Shown: piece after piece, positions 1 through 12,800 of the stretch | How positions within the stretch are numbered: the first letter of the stretch is position 1 | How the letters are laid out: each line of letters opens with the position of its first letter | Source: Begonia masoniana | Lineage: Eukaryota; Streptophyta; Magnoliopsida; Cucurbitales; Begoniaceae | DNA length: 64,000 nucleotides | Reading direction: 5' to 3' | Assembly (NCBI GenBank): GCA_022432975.1 | Contig: CM039504.1 | Location: forward strand, 2,081,459-2,145,458 | Position numbers and translations under genes: made by a program | Notes under the pieces: generated by a model | What the model saw: only the letters and a program-made list of their open reading frames with translations | Told to the model about the DNA's origin: nothing | The model's database searches: none

Positions 1-301
1 TCGTGGCTGTCGCTTAGTGATGATCTAATGGCTGTTGTTTCGCCACGTATTTAGACGTTCACGTGAGCATCCTACGTGGCAGCCTCGTTCCCTCGAAAAT
101 GATACGCACTACCTTTTGTGCACCGGAAAAGATTTAGGGCACTTTCCAAAGTCCAGAGTCGAAGAACTTTTTCCTCACTTTCTTACATTCCGTCTTCCCA
201 ACTGCGACCCGCGAGAGAGAATCTGAAGGAGGATAGGAACTAGGAAGGATCAGCCGCATTACTTTCTTGTTTTCCGCCTCTTGTTTATCATATCCAGCGC
301 T

Positions 302-3300
302 ATGAATGGCGGAGGCAAAGGAGGAGACGAACAGATGAAAATGGAGGATGATGCTATCCAGAGAGTGGTGTATATGTGGGGATACCTTCCCGGAGCTTTG
401 CCGCAGAGGTCTCCGCTGTTATCCCCGGCGCTCGTAAGGATTCCGGACGCGGCTGGTGGTTCTTGGAAGGACGTATGTGGTGGTGGCTGTGGATTCGCCA
501 TGGCCATTTCTGGTGCTTTTCTTCAATCTGTTTGACTTTTTCCTCCATCCTTTCGCCTTTGCCTTCTTTTTGTTAATTCTTTGAAAAAGTTTTTTTTTTT
601 TTTCTCTCTTGGATTTCTGCTCATTCTGGATTTGATAAATGTACGGCTAATGAGATCGCGTCGCGTGCGTTTTCCTCTGTTTTTCGACGAGATGGTTTGA
701 GTAACATGAACGCAGAGAATGAGTTAGATTTACTTTTCTCGTCTCTTTTGGGGGTGATTTCCAGGATGTGAATGAAAAAAGTTGGCTTTCGAATTCCCTT
801 CACATTGTGATTGCGACTCTCTCCGCTCTCGCTCCTGTTTTCATGTTTTACGACTTCTTCCCTTTTGAAGATATAACTACTTATTTTCTGTGACTTCCCC
901 GTAATCATAAACTGTCTACCATTTTATTGCATTTCACTTGCCAAAAAAAATTGTTAAATCATTTTTGTGAAATTGAATTCGAATTCAGATCGTTTTATGG
1001 GTCAAGACAAGCCTGCTCATGGTAGTCCATTTATGGATTTTCTTAAAATTCGTCTGGCTGATTGGTCTAAAAACAATTAAAAGGTATCAAACTGCGTTTT
1101 CAGTTATAGTTTCACCTTGTCAGAAACTGTTGGCCGTTTTATCATTGATGTGGAATTCGGTTGGTGCTCGGTTTTCCTTTTATTTCTTCTTAACTTGTCA
1201 TGCATCTGCGTTTCATTTAATTTTATTTTCCATATCAGGACTAGGAAAACTCATTACGTGGGGTTCAACAGATGATCTAGGTCAAAGCTATGTAACATCT
1301 GGGAAACACGGAGTAATATCATGAATCTTTTATCAGTTCAACGTGGATTTCAAGTGTAATTTTTAGTGAAACTAACTTAGTTTATTATATCACTTTCCTT
1401 CTGAAGGAAACTCCAGAGCCATTCCCTCTTCCGACAGATGCTCCTATTGCAGAGGCAGTAGCGGGATGGGCCCACTGTGTTGCCGTTACAGGTAATTTTA
1501 TTAGGTGAAGACATTCATAATCTTTTAATTTAGTTATATACAGGGACACCAAATCATTCACGAATATGGATAAGTAATTCTTTAAAGATCTGTAAGTAGT
1601 TCTTTTAAAGGAATCAATTTGCACATGTTTATGGTAAGTACTTAAAGCATGGAATTTAACGTGGTCTGCATGTGTTAAACTGCTGTGCGATTACATTCTT
1701 CTGTAAAGAAGAGTTGACATCTGTCTTGTCTGCTTGAAATGCAGAAAGTGGTGAAGTGTATACATGGGGATGGAAAGAATGTATTCCCTCTGGAAAAGTC
1801 TTTGGAGATTTATCTTCAGGGACTGGCTTTGAAAAGAATGCATCAGAGAGACAGAATTCTTTTGTTACAGAACAAGGTACTTCTAGTCTCTTTGTCATGA
1901 TCTGTTTCCATGATGCTTTTAGTTGCTTTCTTACCCAGACTGGCCTTATTTTCTGTGACAGTCAGTTCTCACTCTCAAGGTTCACACTCTGCGGGTGTGA
2001 CTGTATCTAACCTGGACACAAGAGGAGTTGAAAGTACAAAACGTAAGAGGGTCAACACGGCCAAGCAAGCAGCTGAAAGTTCATCATCTCCCGATGAAGG
2101 TCTCTCGGCTTTTCCCTGTCTAGTAACACTAAGCCCAGGGATAAGAATAGCAACTGTTGCTGCTGGGGGTCGCCATACTCTAGCATTATCTGGTAAATTC
2201 AACGAATATAGTATCATCTCTTTTTTTTGTTTTTTTTTTGGTGACAGTCAGTTCTCACTCTCAAGGTTCACACTCTGCGGGTGTGACTGTATCTAACTTT
2301 TTTTTTTTTGTTGCAGGTCATCGGCTAACAAATTTCGTGAAGTAATTTAAATATAAAGAAGCAAATTTCTGTTAAGAGATCTCACCTCCTACTATTTCAA
2401 GTTTCAGATATGGGACAGGTCTGGGGTTGGGGCTATGGAGGTGAAGGACAGCTAGGTTTGGGTTCTCGAATACGCATGGTGTCCTCCCCTCATCTCATCC
2501 CTTGCATCGAGTCTTCTTCTTATGGGAAAGATAGAGTCCGAGGGAGCATGAGTTCAGAAGGTCAAGGTTTCAGAGTTCCAGGAAACTATGTTAAAGGAAT
2601 TGCTTGTGGTGGGCGTCACAGTGCAGTAGTCACAGGTTCATAAACAATGTCCTTTGTAGCTTTATAACACAAACAATATGATATAAATCGAACCTGGAAA
2701 ATTTATTATATTTAATAGTAATGATTCAGTTAAATACAATATAAATATACATGCACTTGAAAAATTTTATGCATGATAATTTGAATCATCAAATCGCTAT
2801 ACAATATGGCCGTGAGCATAACCTAGAACAATTTGGTGTTTGATAAGTGTGTCAGATTTCCTCCCCGACCCCACTCTTACTTTGAATACACATGTATGCC
2901 TTTTTCTTGTGTAACAGATGCAGGCTCGTTACTAACTTTTGGTTGGGGGCTTTATGGACAGGTGAACTTGTCAAAAAATTTCAGCATTTTTTTTATTGTA
3001 TATTATTCTTCTTAATATTACGATGACTGTAGGCTTGCTTTTTGCTGGATAGGTGGGTGAGTTTGAAATGTGTTAATTGTTGATCAAACCTGATCAGCAA
3101 TAGTGGTTTGGGATGTAGAAGCAAATTTTCCATTTTCATTTTTCCTGACTTTGCATCAACCATCACTTCATTAGTTATGGACTTGATAGATCCTGGTATG
3201 AATCACAATTTGCATGCCGGAATTGGAATTTAACATTAAAATATTTTATTGATGCAACTGGTATTCATCATACTTAATAAAATTGCTAGGTCACATGAGT

Positions 3301-5713
3301 TTGCTTAATCATTCAAGAGTCTCTTCCTGTGATCAAAACTCATAAGCTTTGGTTTTTTTCCTGGGCATCTGGCAATTGTATAGTACCTACCCTCAACTTT
3401 CATTTGGTACAGTTTAGCACTCCGCCAAAGAACCTTTCCATTTCAATGATAAGTTGCTTGTTCGAGAATTTTCTTTCATCCAGTTTATGTACTTCACTCC
3501 ATCAGTATTGTTGTTACATTTTATGTTATCAGATGATATGAAGGACGATGCAATGAGAAAAATTAGTCAATATATCATCTGATTCTGTTTACATTATTCG
3601 TGACTCTACAAAGTTACATCATTTTTTATGTTTTTTGTCAAACTCTACGAAGTAGACAGTTGACCCGACTTCCTATTCTACCACTTCAATGGATTTTGAA
3701 ATACTTATCCTTGTACTCACCTCTGACACTGATTGAAGTATCTGTAACCCTGTATTAACCGTTCTTCAGGATCTATACGTAGGAAGAGTAGAAAATGGTG
3801 GAGAAAAAGCAATGTAGATGTCAAGATGAAGTTCACTAAAGAAGGGATCATCATATCCGTTCCTTTTTATTAGTTTACATTTATTTCTTTATGTGTGGAT
3901 GTGTTATGTTTGGATTATAACAATGAAGTTACTTAATCCTTTTCCGTTTCTGGTGTGCTATAGTGTGGGCAAGGGAGTACTGATGATGAGTTGAGTCCAA
4001 CGTGTGTATCTTCGTTGCTAGGAATTCAAATAAAAGGTGTTAGCTGCTGGACTTTGGCACACAGTCTGTATATCTGCTGATGGTGATGTATACTCATTTG
4101 GGGGCAATCAGTTTGGGCAGTTGGGAACAGGTGCTGACCAAGCTGAGGTATGTTTCTATATCATTTTCTTTCTGTGGGCTTTCCCTGCTACTTCCAAATA
4201 TGAAAAATGTTTAGCGTGTTGTTATGGAGTTCCAAGAGAAGCATATTGTATAAATTGGTAAGAAAACAATGATTGATATGATAACAATTTGGTCTAACCA
4301 AAAGGTGATTGATATGATAACATAACAGCTTGGAAGCTCGAGGAATGAGTTGAGAGAGGATCGATTCTTTTTTCCATTGACTTGCAAAATATAATTTGCG
4401 GAGCATTTCAAATCTCGTGTTGTGACTACTACTTATTAAAGGCTCTAGGTTCACTGTTGCGTTCATTTGGTCTTTCAAAAACTATTCACATTTTCAATTG
4501 TTGTTCAGATTCTTCCTAGACTTTTAGAAGCTCCAAGTTTGGAAAATTTACATGCAAAGATTGTATCTTGTGGAGCTCGTCACAGTGCCATAATAACAGG
4601 TATTTTTTTATTACTCGCACAAGACTCCATGTTCCTACTTTATGCTAAGCAAAGTTTCACCTAGAAATCTTGGACTGTTTCGTGAAATTGAAATCTTAAA
4701 TATTTCACACAACTTTAGTAAGCGGTCTACTCGAATACAGTAAATGTGCCAAAATCATTACTCTGTTCTGGATGGTTTGCAGGAGAAACAATAAAATACT
4801 GGACCATTGAATGATTATCAATTGTTATTGATTATTCCTCGTCTTTTCTACTGCTAATTACTTAGAATTTGAGCTTTTTCTCATTAAGGGAGGTGAGTTG
4901 CATCATTTATTCTTGGTGATCTTCTGCTCTTCCTCTCTCTAAACTTTAATCCTTGTGTTCGTACTTAATGCCATGGTCACGATGACTGTGAAGTGTTATG
5001 TTCTGACAACCATCAGGAATTCATGAGAATCACCTTAGATTTTATGAGTTTAGGAGGAGTACAATGTCAATCTTATTGCATTATATGCAGAGTGAAGGAA
5101 CTCCATCACATACTCAAAGCAACAATAATTTTTCACTACACTGAACCAATAAATTACACTTTTCATGGCCCTAAAATTTATATATTTTAAAGATTTGCAG
5201 ACCTAGCTTGTGTTGTGCCGTTATAATACGAAAGTTTATTGATTTTATATTCATTTGTAGTTGACGCATTCAATGGACGACTTTTGGAAGCTTCTGACAT
5301 TTTTACTGCTGATGTATGTAGATGAAAATAAAATTTTCTGCTGGGGATGGAACAAATATGGCCAGGTAATGTAAATCTTCCTTCTCTTTCGTGTATGCCT
5401 GCATTATTTATTTTTTTTATCTTTTGATGAGGAAACCTTTTTGAGAAAACATGCTTGCTGGAAATGCAAAGTTTGACTACATTCTCACATAAAGACGTTT
5501 CAGTTTGAGAGGCTATGACTTGCACTATTTTCATTCCCTCCAACAAGTCATACAACTAAATTTGGTAACATCTCTCTTTACGCCATCCAGCTAGGCTTAG
5601 GAGATGTAATCGATCGGAGTCTTCCCACCCAAGTTACCATCAGCAACTGTATCCCGAAAAATGTTGCTTGTGGGTGGTGGCATACGCTGCTTCTGGCTGA
5701 ATCACCTTCTTGA
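302..5713 (+). CDS. RCC1-repeat family protein (UVR8/TCF1-like), 11 exons, with a probable 1-base frameshift
   Basis: Proposed exons are 302-512, 1239-1312, 1407-1491, 1745-1876, 1962-2192, 2408-2635, 2918-2961, 3964-4147, 4509-4599, 5322-5365 and 5591-5713. They encode repeated RCC1 blades: TWGSTDDLGQ, GWAHCVAV, TWGWKEC, AAGGRHTLALS, GWGYGGEGQLGLG, CGGRHSAVVT, FGGNQFGQLGTG, CGARHSAIIT, CWGWNKYGQ and a final CGWWHTLLLAE. A basic stretch (KRKRVNTAKQ) sits in a loop of exon 5 and could serve nuclear import. RCC1-type beta-propellers of plants include UVR8 and the cold-response protein TCF1; the sequence does not tell which role this one has. All exons join in phase (about 481 residues) except exon 8, which is 184 bases instead of a multiple of three. 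One extra A near 4042 puts the GIQIKGV part and the AAGLWHT part in different frames. I chose the ATG at 302 because the family N-terminus follows it directly. Family sure; activity doubtful because of the frameshift. Confidence 0.85.
1955..2011 (+). repeat. 57-bp perfect direct repeat, copy 1 (acceptor and start of RCC1 exon 5)
   Basis: This stretch holds the 3' splice site (gtgacag) and the first 50 bases of exon 5 of the RCC1 gene. It recurs without a mismatch at 2241-2297 in the following intron. Confidence 0.9.
2241..2297 (+). repeat. 57-bp perfect direct repeat, copy 2 (intronic)
   Basis: Identical to 1955-2011 but lying inside the intron after exon 5, with T-rich runs on both sides (about 20 bases before and 13 after). 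It carries a second copy of the exon 5 acceptor. Reading on from it does not give RCC1-like protein, so it is an extra copy, not a coding exon. Confidence 0.9.
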
Positions 5714-5779
5714 ATTTCCAAGACCCTTGGTAACTCTTGACACAGTTTTGATAGTTAGCAGTTATTTCAGTTGGGTAGA

Positions 5780-5862
5780 AGTATGTGTATGTGGTGTATA
5801 TGTATATGTATGTATGTGCGTATGTATCTGTATGTGTATGTATATGTGTATGTGTATACAGT
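5780..5862. repeat. Degenerate (TG/TA)n simple repeat
   Basis: An alternating TATG/TGTA tract just downstream of the RCC1 stop codon, probably in its 3' UTR or immediate flank. No coding signal. Confidence 0.8.
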
Positions 5863-6230
5863 AGTTTATTCATATACATATATTTATCATGTACACATTC
5901 TTTCTAAGTCAGTAGTTTCTCAGATGCTCTTTCTGGGGGGACCTCCAAGTCCACAATGTACAACTTTGTAGCCTATAGTAATCGATTTTATGTAATAATC
6001 ATTTCCTTCAAATGAATTATGCTCTTGCTTCTAGTACCCTGCTCGATAATGTCGAGCTCCCAAGGTTCTGGCAGTAAATAAGTTATTAACTAGAACCCAA
6101 AATAACATGTAAACTGATAGACAGGAACACATGATGTTGAACAGGCAAATTGGACTAGGTATGGCAGCAATCAATTTTTAAATCTTCTTCTGTTGTGTAG
6201 TTCTCTCTGTGGCAAGTTCAGAGAAAAATC

Positions 6231-6418
6231 AAACGACGGAGCCTTGTCCGTCGTTGACTCTTATGCAAGACCCGGAAGTGGAAATCAAGAAGCTTTTTCT
6301 TCGTCAAGATGGCAATAGCTAGATCCTATTAAGTTGTCATCTTGATCAGGAGAAAGCTTCTTGGTCTTCAGCCCGGGATCTTGCGGACAAGTTGAGGAAG
6401 GCGGTGAAGGGCAGCGTC
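6231..6418. repeat. Imperfect inverted repeat (hairpin of about 185 bases)
   Basis: The left arm around 6265-6315 (GCAAGA..CCCGG..CAAGAAGCTTTTTCTTC..TCAAGATGGCAA) is matched by the reverse complement of 6334-6385, with an 18-base loop near 6316-6333. Weaker pairing continues out to about 6231 and 6418. It lies between the convergent 3' ends of the RCC1 and SDR genes. The size and imperfect pairing would suit a young miRNA-like foldback or a small MITE. Expression is not visible from sequence. Confidence 0.6.
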
Positions 6419-6638
6419 TTTTTTCCAGGTTGAAAGAAAAGGCATCACATTTGCAGCTGCAAGAGGACAGTAGACTCATATTCACATTCTAAACTGGCGG
6501 CAAAAGGCAGAGGTGTATTCTCATATCCAGCAAAGCTGCCCCATTAATCCAAATCAGCAGAGATGAACAAAGACAAAAACAAAGTATGATAAAACAGTGA
6601 AGTGTCTCTCTTTAAGGAGATGGGACAGCGTTTGATCG

Positions 6639-8496
6639 TCAATCCAATCTCATGCTAGGTTGAAACCCATTGGCAGTCATTCCTCCATCAACAGGAATTG
6701 TCTGTCCAGTGATGTAAGAAGCAGCTGGTAAGCAGAGAAAAGCCACTAGAGATGACACCTCGTTTGCTTCTGCTATTCGCCTTAATGGAGTATTAGCCAC
6801 AATTTCCTCCACAAACTCCTTTTTCTCCATTAACTATTTAAACACAAAAAAAACCAGCAAGGCAAAGTTCATAAATTTAAGCATTCTCTGTTTAATCTCC
6901 AACGTTATTTATAAACTAACATATGATCATACTTCCATCAGCTTCAATATGACAGTAAGATCGCCAATATATCTTTCCAAATTTCAGATAAAAGCGTACC
7001 ATATCCAATCCAATCAATCAAAAATTTCACTCTTTTAGACCAAAAACTAAGTCTTAAGGGATTCAGGTCAATGTGGAAAAGAGCTCAGATAATACGATTG
7101 AATTTAATGCTAGTATGATATTGACAACCAACTTGGCTATTATTAGTGCGCATTATTTTACAGCCATTTTTTCAATTATACGTGGATATACCTATATATA
7201 TATTCTCAAATCTTCTCAAGAACTAAGAAAGATAATTGCCAAATTTCTGACAAGAATAGGTACGAGTATTACATGTTCGACAAGCGAGGTTCGAGTATAC
7301 CATGGAGCCACGCAATTAGTCCTGATGTTGTCCTTAGCCCATTCACAGCCGAGATTTTTGGTGAGCTGATTGATTGCAGCTGAGAATAGACAATAGAAGT
7401 TCATCATCATAGCCACTGCGTTAATTTATAGTATTAAAGGGAAAAAAAGCATAAGAACTCACCTTTATGAGCTGCATAAATGGACCCAGATCCTACTGAC
7501 ACAATCCCTGCAACAGAAGAAATGAACACAATACTTCCCATTCCTGAGGCCTTGAGAAGTGGATGCGCAACTTGGCAAAAATGGTATGCAGATTCGAAAT
7601 TGGTGACAGTAAGGGATGAAAATTCTTCAGCTGTGTATTCTATAGTTGGTTTTCTGATATTTGTTCCAATATTGTTTACCTGAGAACAATAACTTGTCAT
7701 AACATTGGAACCACCCATTTTTCCACGAAGAAAATCTTTAATTACTCCAAGATATTCCACCAACACCACAGGAAGTCTAACAATGTCCGATGAAATAATA
7801 AAGATAGACAAATTCTTCACATGGTTAAGGATGTTTTCAGTATATATTTAAATTGTTCTCAATTTGTTCAGAGAGGGTACGTCACAGCTTATTTTACCCC
7901 ACATAAGTCAACTAGACTACTGTAAGTTTTAACCGATGTTAAAAAGAGGCAATCAATCTCTTGCTTCAACCACAAGTAACATAAACTGTTCTATCATTTT
8001 TACAAACAACATCAATCTGAGAATAATTTAACCATTCGGCATAGAAGGAAAAGGCGTGGATTAAAGACGAAGCAGATACTTACAAGAATATTGAGCTTGC
8101 CTTTGAAAATCGAAGACACTTCCTCCATCAACTTCTCTCTCTCAACTCTTAAAGAAGCATCGCAAACTGACCCAGTAACCACAAATCCCTTCCCTTCCCA
8201 TTCTTTCAAGCACTTCTTCAGCTCAGCTTCGTTCCTAGAACACGTATGGACGGCTGCGCCTAGGCCTGATAGTTCTTCCACCACGGCATTACTGGAAAGT
8301 GGAAACACCAAGTAACTCGTCAGATAACGCAATTCAACCAAAAGGGTTCAATTCGATTTCGACCCGAAATTAAATCAAAAGAAAGAACACAGAGTGAGAG
8401 AGAAGACCCAATCCCGCGAGTGCCACCGGTGACAAGAGCCGTCATGCCGTTGAGAGACCATCGGGGAGTAGCGCGGCCACTTTCCGGCTTAGCCAT
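6639..8496 (-). CDS. Short-chain dehydrogenase/reductase, tropinone reductase-like
   Basis: Five exons on the minus strand: 8496-8408, 8291-8084, 7679-7463, 7379-7273 and 6833-6639. They join in phase to 271 residues, the usual length of tropinone-reductase-like SDRs. Exon 1 gives [17 protein letters not shown] followed by the nucleotide-binding motif [12 protein letters not shown]. Exon 3 holds NNIG and the catalytic set Ser154 (FISSVAG), Tyr167 and Lys171 (YAAHK). Exon 4 has the N..AP..TRTSLVE segment after the active site, and exon 5 has the C-terminal [15 protein letters not shown] motif. The family reduces small carbonyl substrates with NADPH. Most plant homologues are not true tropinone reductases, so the substrate is unknown. 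The gene looks intact and converges on the RCC1 gene. Confidence 0.9.
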
Positions 8497-8539
8497 TCTT
8501 CTCAGTGCGCTCGTTTCTCTGTCAGGCGGAGATCTAAGA

Positions 8540-10740
8540 GATAAAGTACATCAAAATCATTAGCGTGAGTCATGGCCCAGCTATGAAATATGGCCAAAGT
8601 GGGGCTGGCTCACATTTCCCTAGTTCACTCCTAGGTTGTTTTCCTACTTCATAATTCTTATATTTTTTTTATAATATTAATTAATTATTACAATTAATAT
8701 AATTAAAATAAATTATTAATTACATAAATTAATTAATCACATTGACCTTCAATAATTTGCAATACATTTGACAATTATTGCACTCAAGAGAATTTCAAGA
8801 TCAGATTCAAGGTTTTTCGAAATAGTTTAGACCGATTCGAGCTGAAGCCGGGAAAATGTTGTAGCCGGGAAGTAGGCGGGATTTTTAGTTGAAAAATCAG
8901 AGTTAGAACGTCAGATTTCAGAAAAACTGAGAGAAATGAATTTATGAGTGTTTCTAAGTAGTGAATATTTCAAGGGGGGCCTAAAAATGGAAAGCATCCA
9001 AAAAAAAAAAAAAGGTGATAAATTCTACATTCTCATTCTCTGCAGAAATTGCCGTAAGAAAGAAGAAGGAAGATTAAAGAAGGAGCACACTATGTCCATG
9101 TGCACCTCTGGATTCTACTGCATCTTCTTCTTAAATCCTCACTCAGACTCGCACCCAGAGACTCAGACGCGACAGAAAGCCTTCCAACTAACGCTCTTAA
9201 ACCCTTTCCTTGCACTAAAACAGCTACTTTCATGGATTCCGAAGCCTTTCACCTCAGTTTCCTTCTTCTCTAATCTAAAACCCCACGTAGAAACTCTGAC
9301 CATGACCTTTTCTAAATTCATGAAAATTATCAAAATGGACCTTTTTTCTTAACCTATTCGTTTTGGGTATCCTCAATTTCCTTCTACATACGGCAATCTC
9401 TCTCTCAACAAACTAGTTTCTGCGAGAAACCTTGATCGAAAAGTTTAAAAATTATTCTTAATCAAGTCCAACAAATCCATTTCTGTAGCAGAAGCTGTCC
9501 CGATTAGGACAGATGAAGATGTGGATAAGTACGATAATTTCATGATTTTTCAAAGCTGAAACGTTAAGCTCTGTCATTTACAGAACTAGAACAACAGCTT
9601 CCTAGAGGTTGAATTGAAGTATGCATTATCGCCGAAAGAGTAGTAACTAGTAAGGATAAATGACGTCTGGATAAGTGCATCTGATTGGGTTCCAGTTTAA
9701 GAGCATGTAGCCATCATATTACACCCATCAACTCAAAAGCGATGTTTCATCAGTTTTCCTTAAAAAGCAGATGTTGAAATATTCATTTTCTTTAAAGTAA
9801 AACAAGGCTGAGATCTCTAGCTCCGTGTACTATGGAGGAACCGTCGGTGTCAAGGGGTGGCTACCACTGTGCTGCAACTCTAGTATAACCAGAGGGAGGG
9901 ACAATAGGGTTGAGCTTTTTACTTTTTTTTTTTTTTCAAATTTTTCTATTTGCTAGCTAGGGTTTAGTTCTGTGGTCGTTGAGAGTCGTAATGGCTCAGA
10001 AAATAGCATAGTACCAAAAGTAAAACAAAAAGAAGGCGTAAATAGTGGCAATGATGTGACTTTCTTTCTCCATACACACTCCATAATTAATAGTTTCCTA
10101 GTCTTATAATACATAGTTTAGTAGCAAAGTATTATTTGTTGTTGTTGTCGTCATCATCATCACATCCGAGAGTGACTTTTGAGCTGGTTTACCATACCAT
10201 TTACTTCTGTCGGTTCAGTTTTCATTACCCTTTTGAAAAATCTCAGGCGAATTGAAATTCTCTCCTACTTTCTTCTTTTGAACTCGAGTTTAGGTGATAT
10301 GGCTAGCTGTTTGGAAACAAAACCTCTCAAAATATTCAGTCTTTTAATGGTTTGTCCTAGCATGCAGAAATGTTATTCTCTGTATCGATCTAAACTTTCT
10401 ATGAAGCAAAAGTCTTTGATCAATGATATAGAAATGTGCCCTTTGTTCGTTCGTTTGTTTCTTATCTTCTTCCCTTTGTCTGCATCTTAGAAGTATATCT
10501 CCACTGTTTCTAGTTTGTGATCTGTTAAAAGCAGCAGACTAGAAAGAGAAGTAGAACAAATAATGATCTTCTTTGGGAACAGAGACTAAAATTCTCCATG
10601 CAATTGAAATTTAAAAAGCTTTTCGCTGAATTAGAGTTTCAGTAATGTTTGCAAACGAGAGTACTGAATGCCTTAATACATATTTGCACTCCATAATAGC
10701 GTAAGAAAATAGATAATTAGCTTTCTACTTCAGTGGGATT
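8540..10740. other. Intergenic, no supported gene
   Basis: About 2.2 kb between the SDR start and the zinc-finger 3' end. It contains AT-rich tracts (8650-8740), an A-run near 9000 and a T-run near 9920. The short open frames here have no recognisable family motif or splice context. Confidence 0.6.
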
Positions 10741-10761
10741 TTCAGCTTTTCTCTACTTCGC

Positions 10762-11460
10762 CTAATTGAAATTGGCCGGAGGATCACCGAGCCTGAGCTC
10801 AAGATCTAAAACTTCAGTGGAGTTACAGTTAGCATCGAGAGAGCCTATTACCTGATCATTTCGCTGGCCGTGAATATCATCTGCCATTTTTAGTCTTTTA
10901 CAGCTGATTGCTTCATTCCCGAAAGACCCAGTTGACCTGCTTTGACCAAGCTGAAATGAATCAGACACAACAATCTTCTCCTCGTCATTTCTAAAACACA
11001 GAGAATGATCTTCTTCTTTTCTGCTCTTCTCCGCTGCAAACCCTAGATAGTCTCCCCATGACACTGTACTCTTCTTATCTTCTCTGACCAAATTATAGTC
11101 AACAAAATTCTCTTTACTAGATAAATCAGCTGAAACCCTAGAAGGCGAAATAGAAGACGGGATAATTTCGTCGAGGGTTTCGGTTTCGCCATTAGAGGTC
11201 GAGAGAGATTGCTTGAGCCGAGCTCTATCTCGTCTATGGACATTCATATGACCTCCAAGAGCCTGAGCAGACCTAAATTCTCTGGTGCAAAAGCTACACG
11301 AATAAGATCTGGGAGGCCATATGCAACCTCCAAGAAGACCAGAAGCATCTTCTGCAAAAACCACCTCTTCCCACGAACTGTGAAATTGTGATCTCCATAC
11401 TTGCCTCCAACACGATTGAGCTGTTTTCTCCATAGAAAAATAAAAAGAGAGAAGCTCCAA
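10762..11460 (-). CDS. SUPERMAN-like single C2H2 zinc-finger repressor with EAR motif
   Basis: A single-exon gene of 232 residues (223 if the second in-frame ATG, before EKTAQSCW, is used). Near residues 52-75 is one zinc finger of the plant type: [34 protein letters not shown], containing the diagnostic QALGGH helix. At the extreme C-terminus is LDLELRLG, a DLELRL-type EAR motif that in this family recruits TOPLESS-type co-repressors. SUPERMAN, RABBIT EARS and ZFP10/11 share this layout and act in the nucleus in flower or organ development. The middle of the protein is too variable to choose among them. The frame is intact. A GA-rich leader lies upstream (11515-11550). Confidence 0.93.
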   Translation of the reverse strand: MELLSFYFSMEKTAQSCWRQVWRSQFHSSWEEVVFAEDASGLLGGCIWPPRSYSCSFCTREFRSAQALGGHMNVHRRDRARLKQSLSTSNGETETLDEIIPSSISPSRVSADLSSKENFVDYNLVREDKKSTVSWGDYLGFAAEKSRKEEDHSLCFRNDEEKIVVSDSFQLGQSRSTGSFGNEAISCKRLKMADDIHGQRNDQVIGSLDANCNSTEVLDLELRLGDPPANFN

Positions 11461-12800
11461 GAGCTGGGTCGGTTCAGACGGTGAGTTTCTTCAGAAAATG
11501 CGATGTATATAAAAAGAAAGGAAAGAGAGAGAGAATCTATGGAGGAGAGAGAAAGGGTTTCTTCAACGAAGCTTCTTCTGTCCGTTGGTTTTTTTTAGCT
11601 CGTTGGCTAAACAGTCATTGTAAATAAGTTCAGTTTGGGAAATCAGCGTAGGGGTGCTTCGTCTCTCTCAATCAAACCCTGCAACTGTCATTCATTTGGT
11701 CCCACTCTTTGCCGGAACCCACCCTCCAACTGATCTTCACTAATCATCATCCCGCACGCAATCATCCTACGGTCACCGTTCTCCTCTGCATGGTTTTATA
11801 TTTATTGCTTTCCCTGCATGACCTAATCAATCAACAACGACGACAAAATACTTAAGGTACCGGATAAACTATATTAACTATGTATTTTCTGTCACATCCT
11901 GGACATTCCTCCCAATACAATATTATTCGTTTTGAACTGATATCTGCGTGAATTTGTTATTGAATTTACTCCAAATTATATTGTACCATGTATCAATAAA
12001 AACTTTACTTATAACAATTATAACAATGTATTTTTTATTCTAAATCACGTAAAGTTGTGCACTTTACTGTAAATTTTTTATTTTACATAAACAGGTTGTC
12101 CCAAGTACAATGAGTAGCCTTGACCAAGAAACTACGTGCTTAAAACCCACAGGTTTTATATATTTTGTTCTTATATTTACAGACACTGCTCACTGCACCG
12201 ATCTACCGATCTAGAGAGAGAGAGACTCGAAACAGCAAACAACAACCAGCAAATAGTAAACACAAACAAGACAGTACTCCCAACAGTGCCAGTGCCAGTT
12301 GTGATGGCTGAGGGTCAAATGTAAGGCGAGACCCACCTGTGTATGATTGTGGAATTAGTGATCGTGATGTTAGTTAATCTCTCTTTAATTAATTACTCTA
12401 ATTGTACTGCTAATTAAGAACGGAGAATCTATTAGTTCTTCAACGTCATGGAAGATTCTAGATACTATAATTCTCTCAGTTATTAAACTGAAAATATGAG
12501 GCCCACACCATTTTGGGCTTCTTTAACGCCACTCTACAATTGGATGGGCTTTCTCATTTAGTCATCAGCTGCTAAGTCGGTCAAAGCCTCCTTACGTTTC
12601 TAAGGCTTCAATTGTACGTTTTTGATGTCTAGTTTGTTAACCGATCTAAGTGACACTTACAAATGAATAACTTGTACATGATAATGAGATTGTGACATAA
12701 AATGTCACGCTACCTAAAATTGAAATAAATTATAAATTCTAAAATACGGGGATTTCATCCTAATGTATTGTTTTATTTTGAGATTAGATCTTATAATTGT
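11461..12800. other. Intergenic between divergent zinc-finger and GNOM-type genes
   Basis: This holds the zinc-finger promoter and leader (a TATAAA-like box near 11507 on the minus strand, GA-rich leader) and the distal upstream region of the GNOM-type gene. No coding or RNA gene is supported. Confidence 0.5.

Noticed and set aside
8948..9352. 134-codon open frame as a gene
   Set aside because: It begins around an A-run, has low-complexity Lys/Phe stretches, and shows no family motif or plausible exon context.
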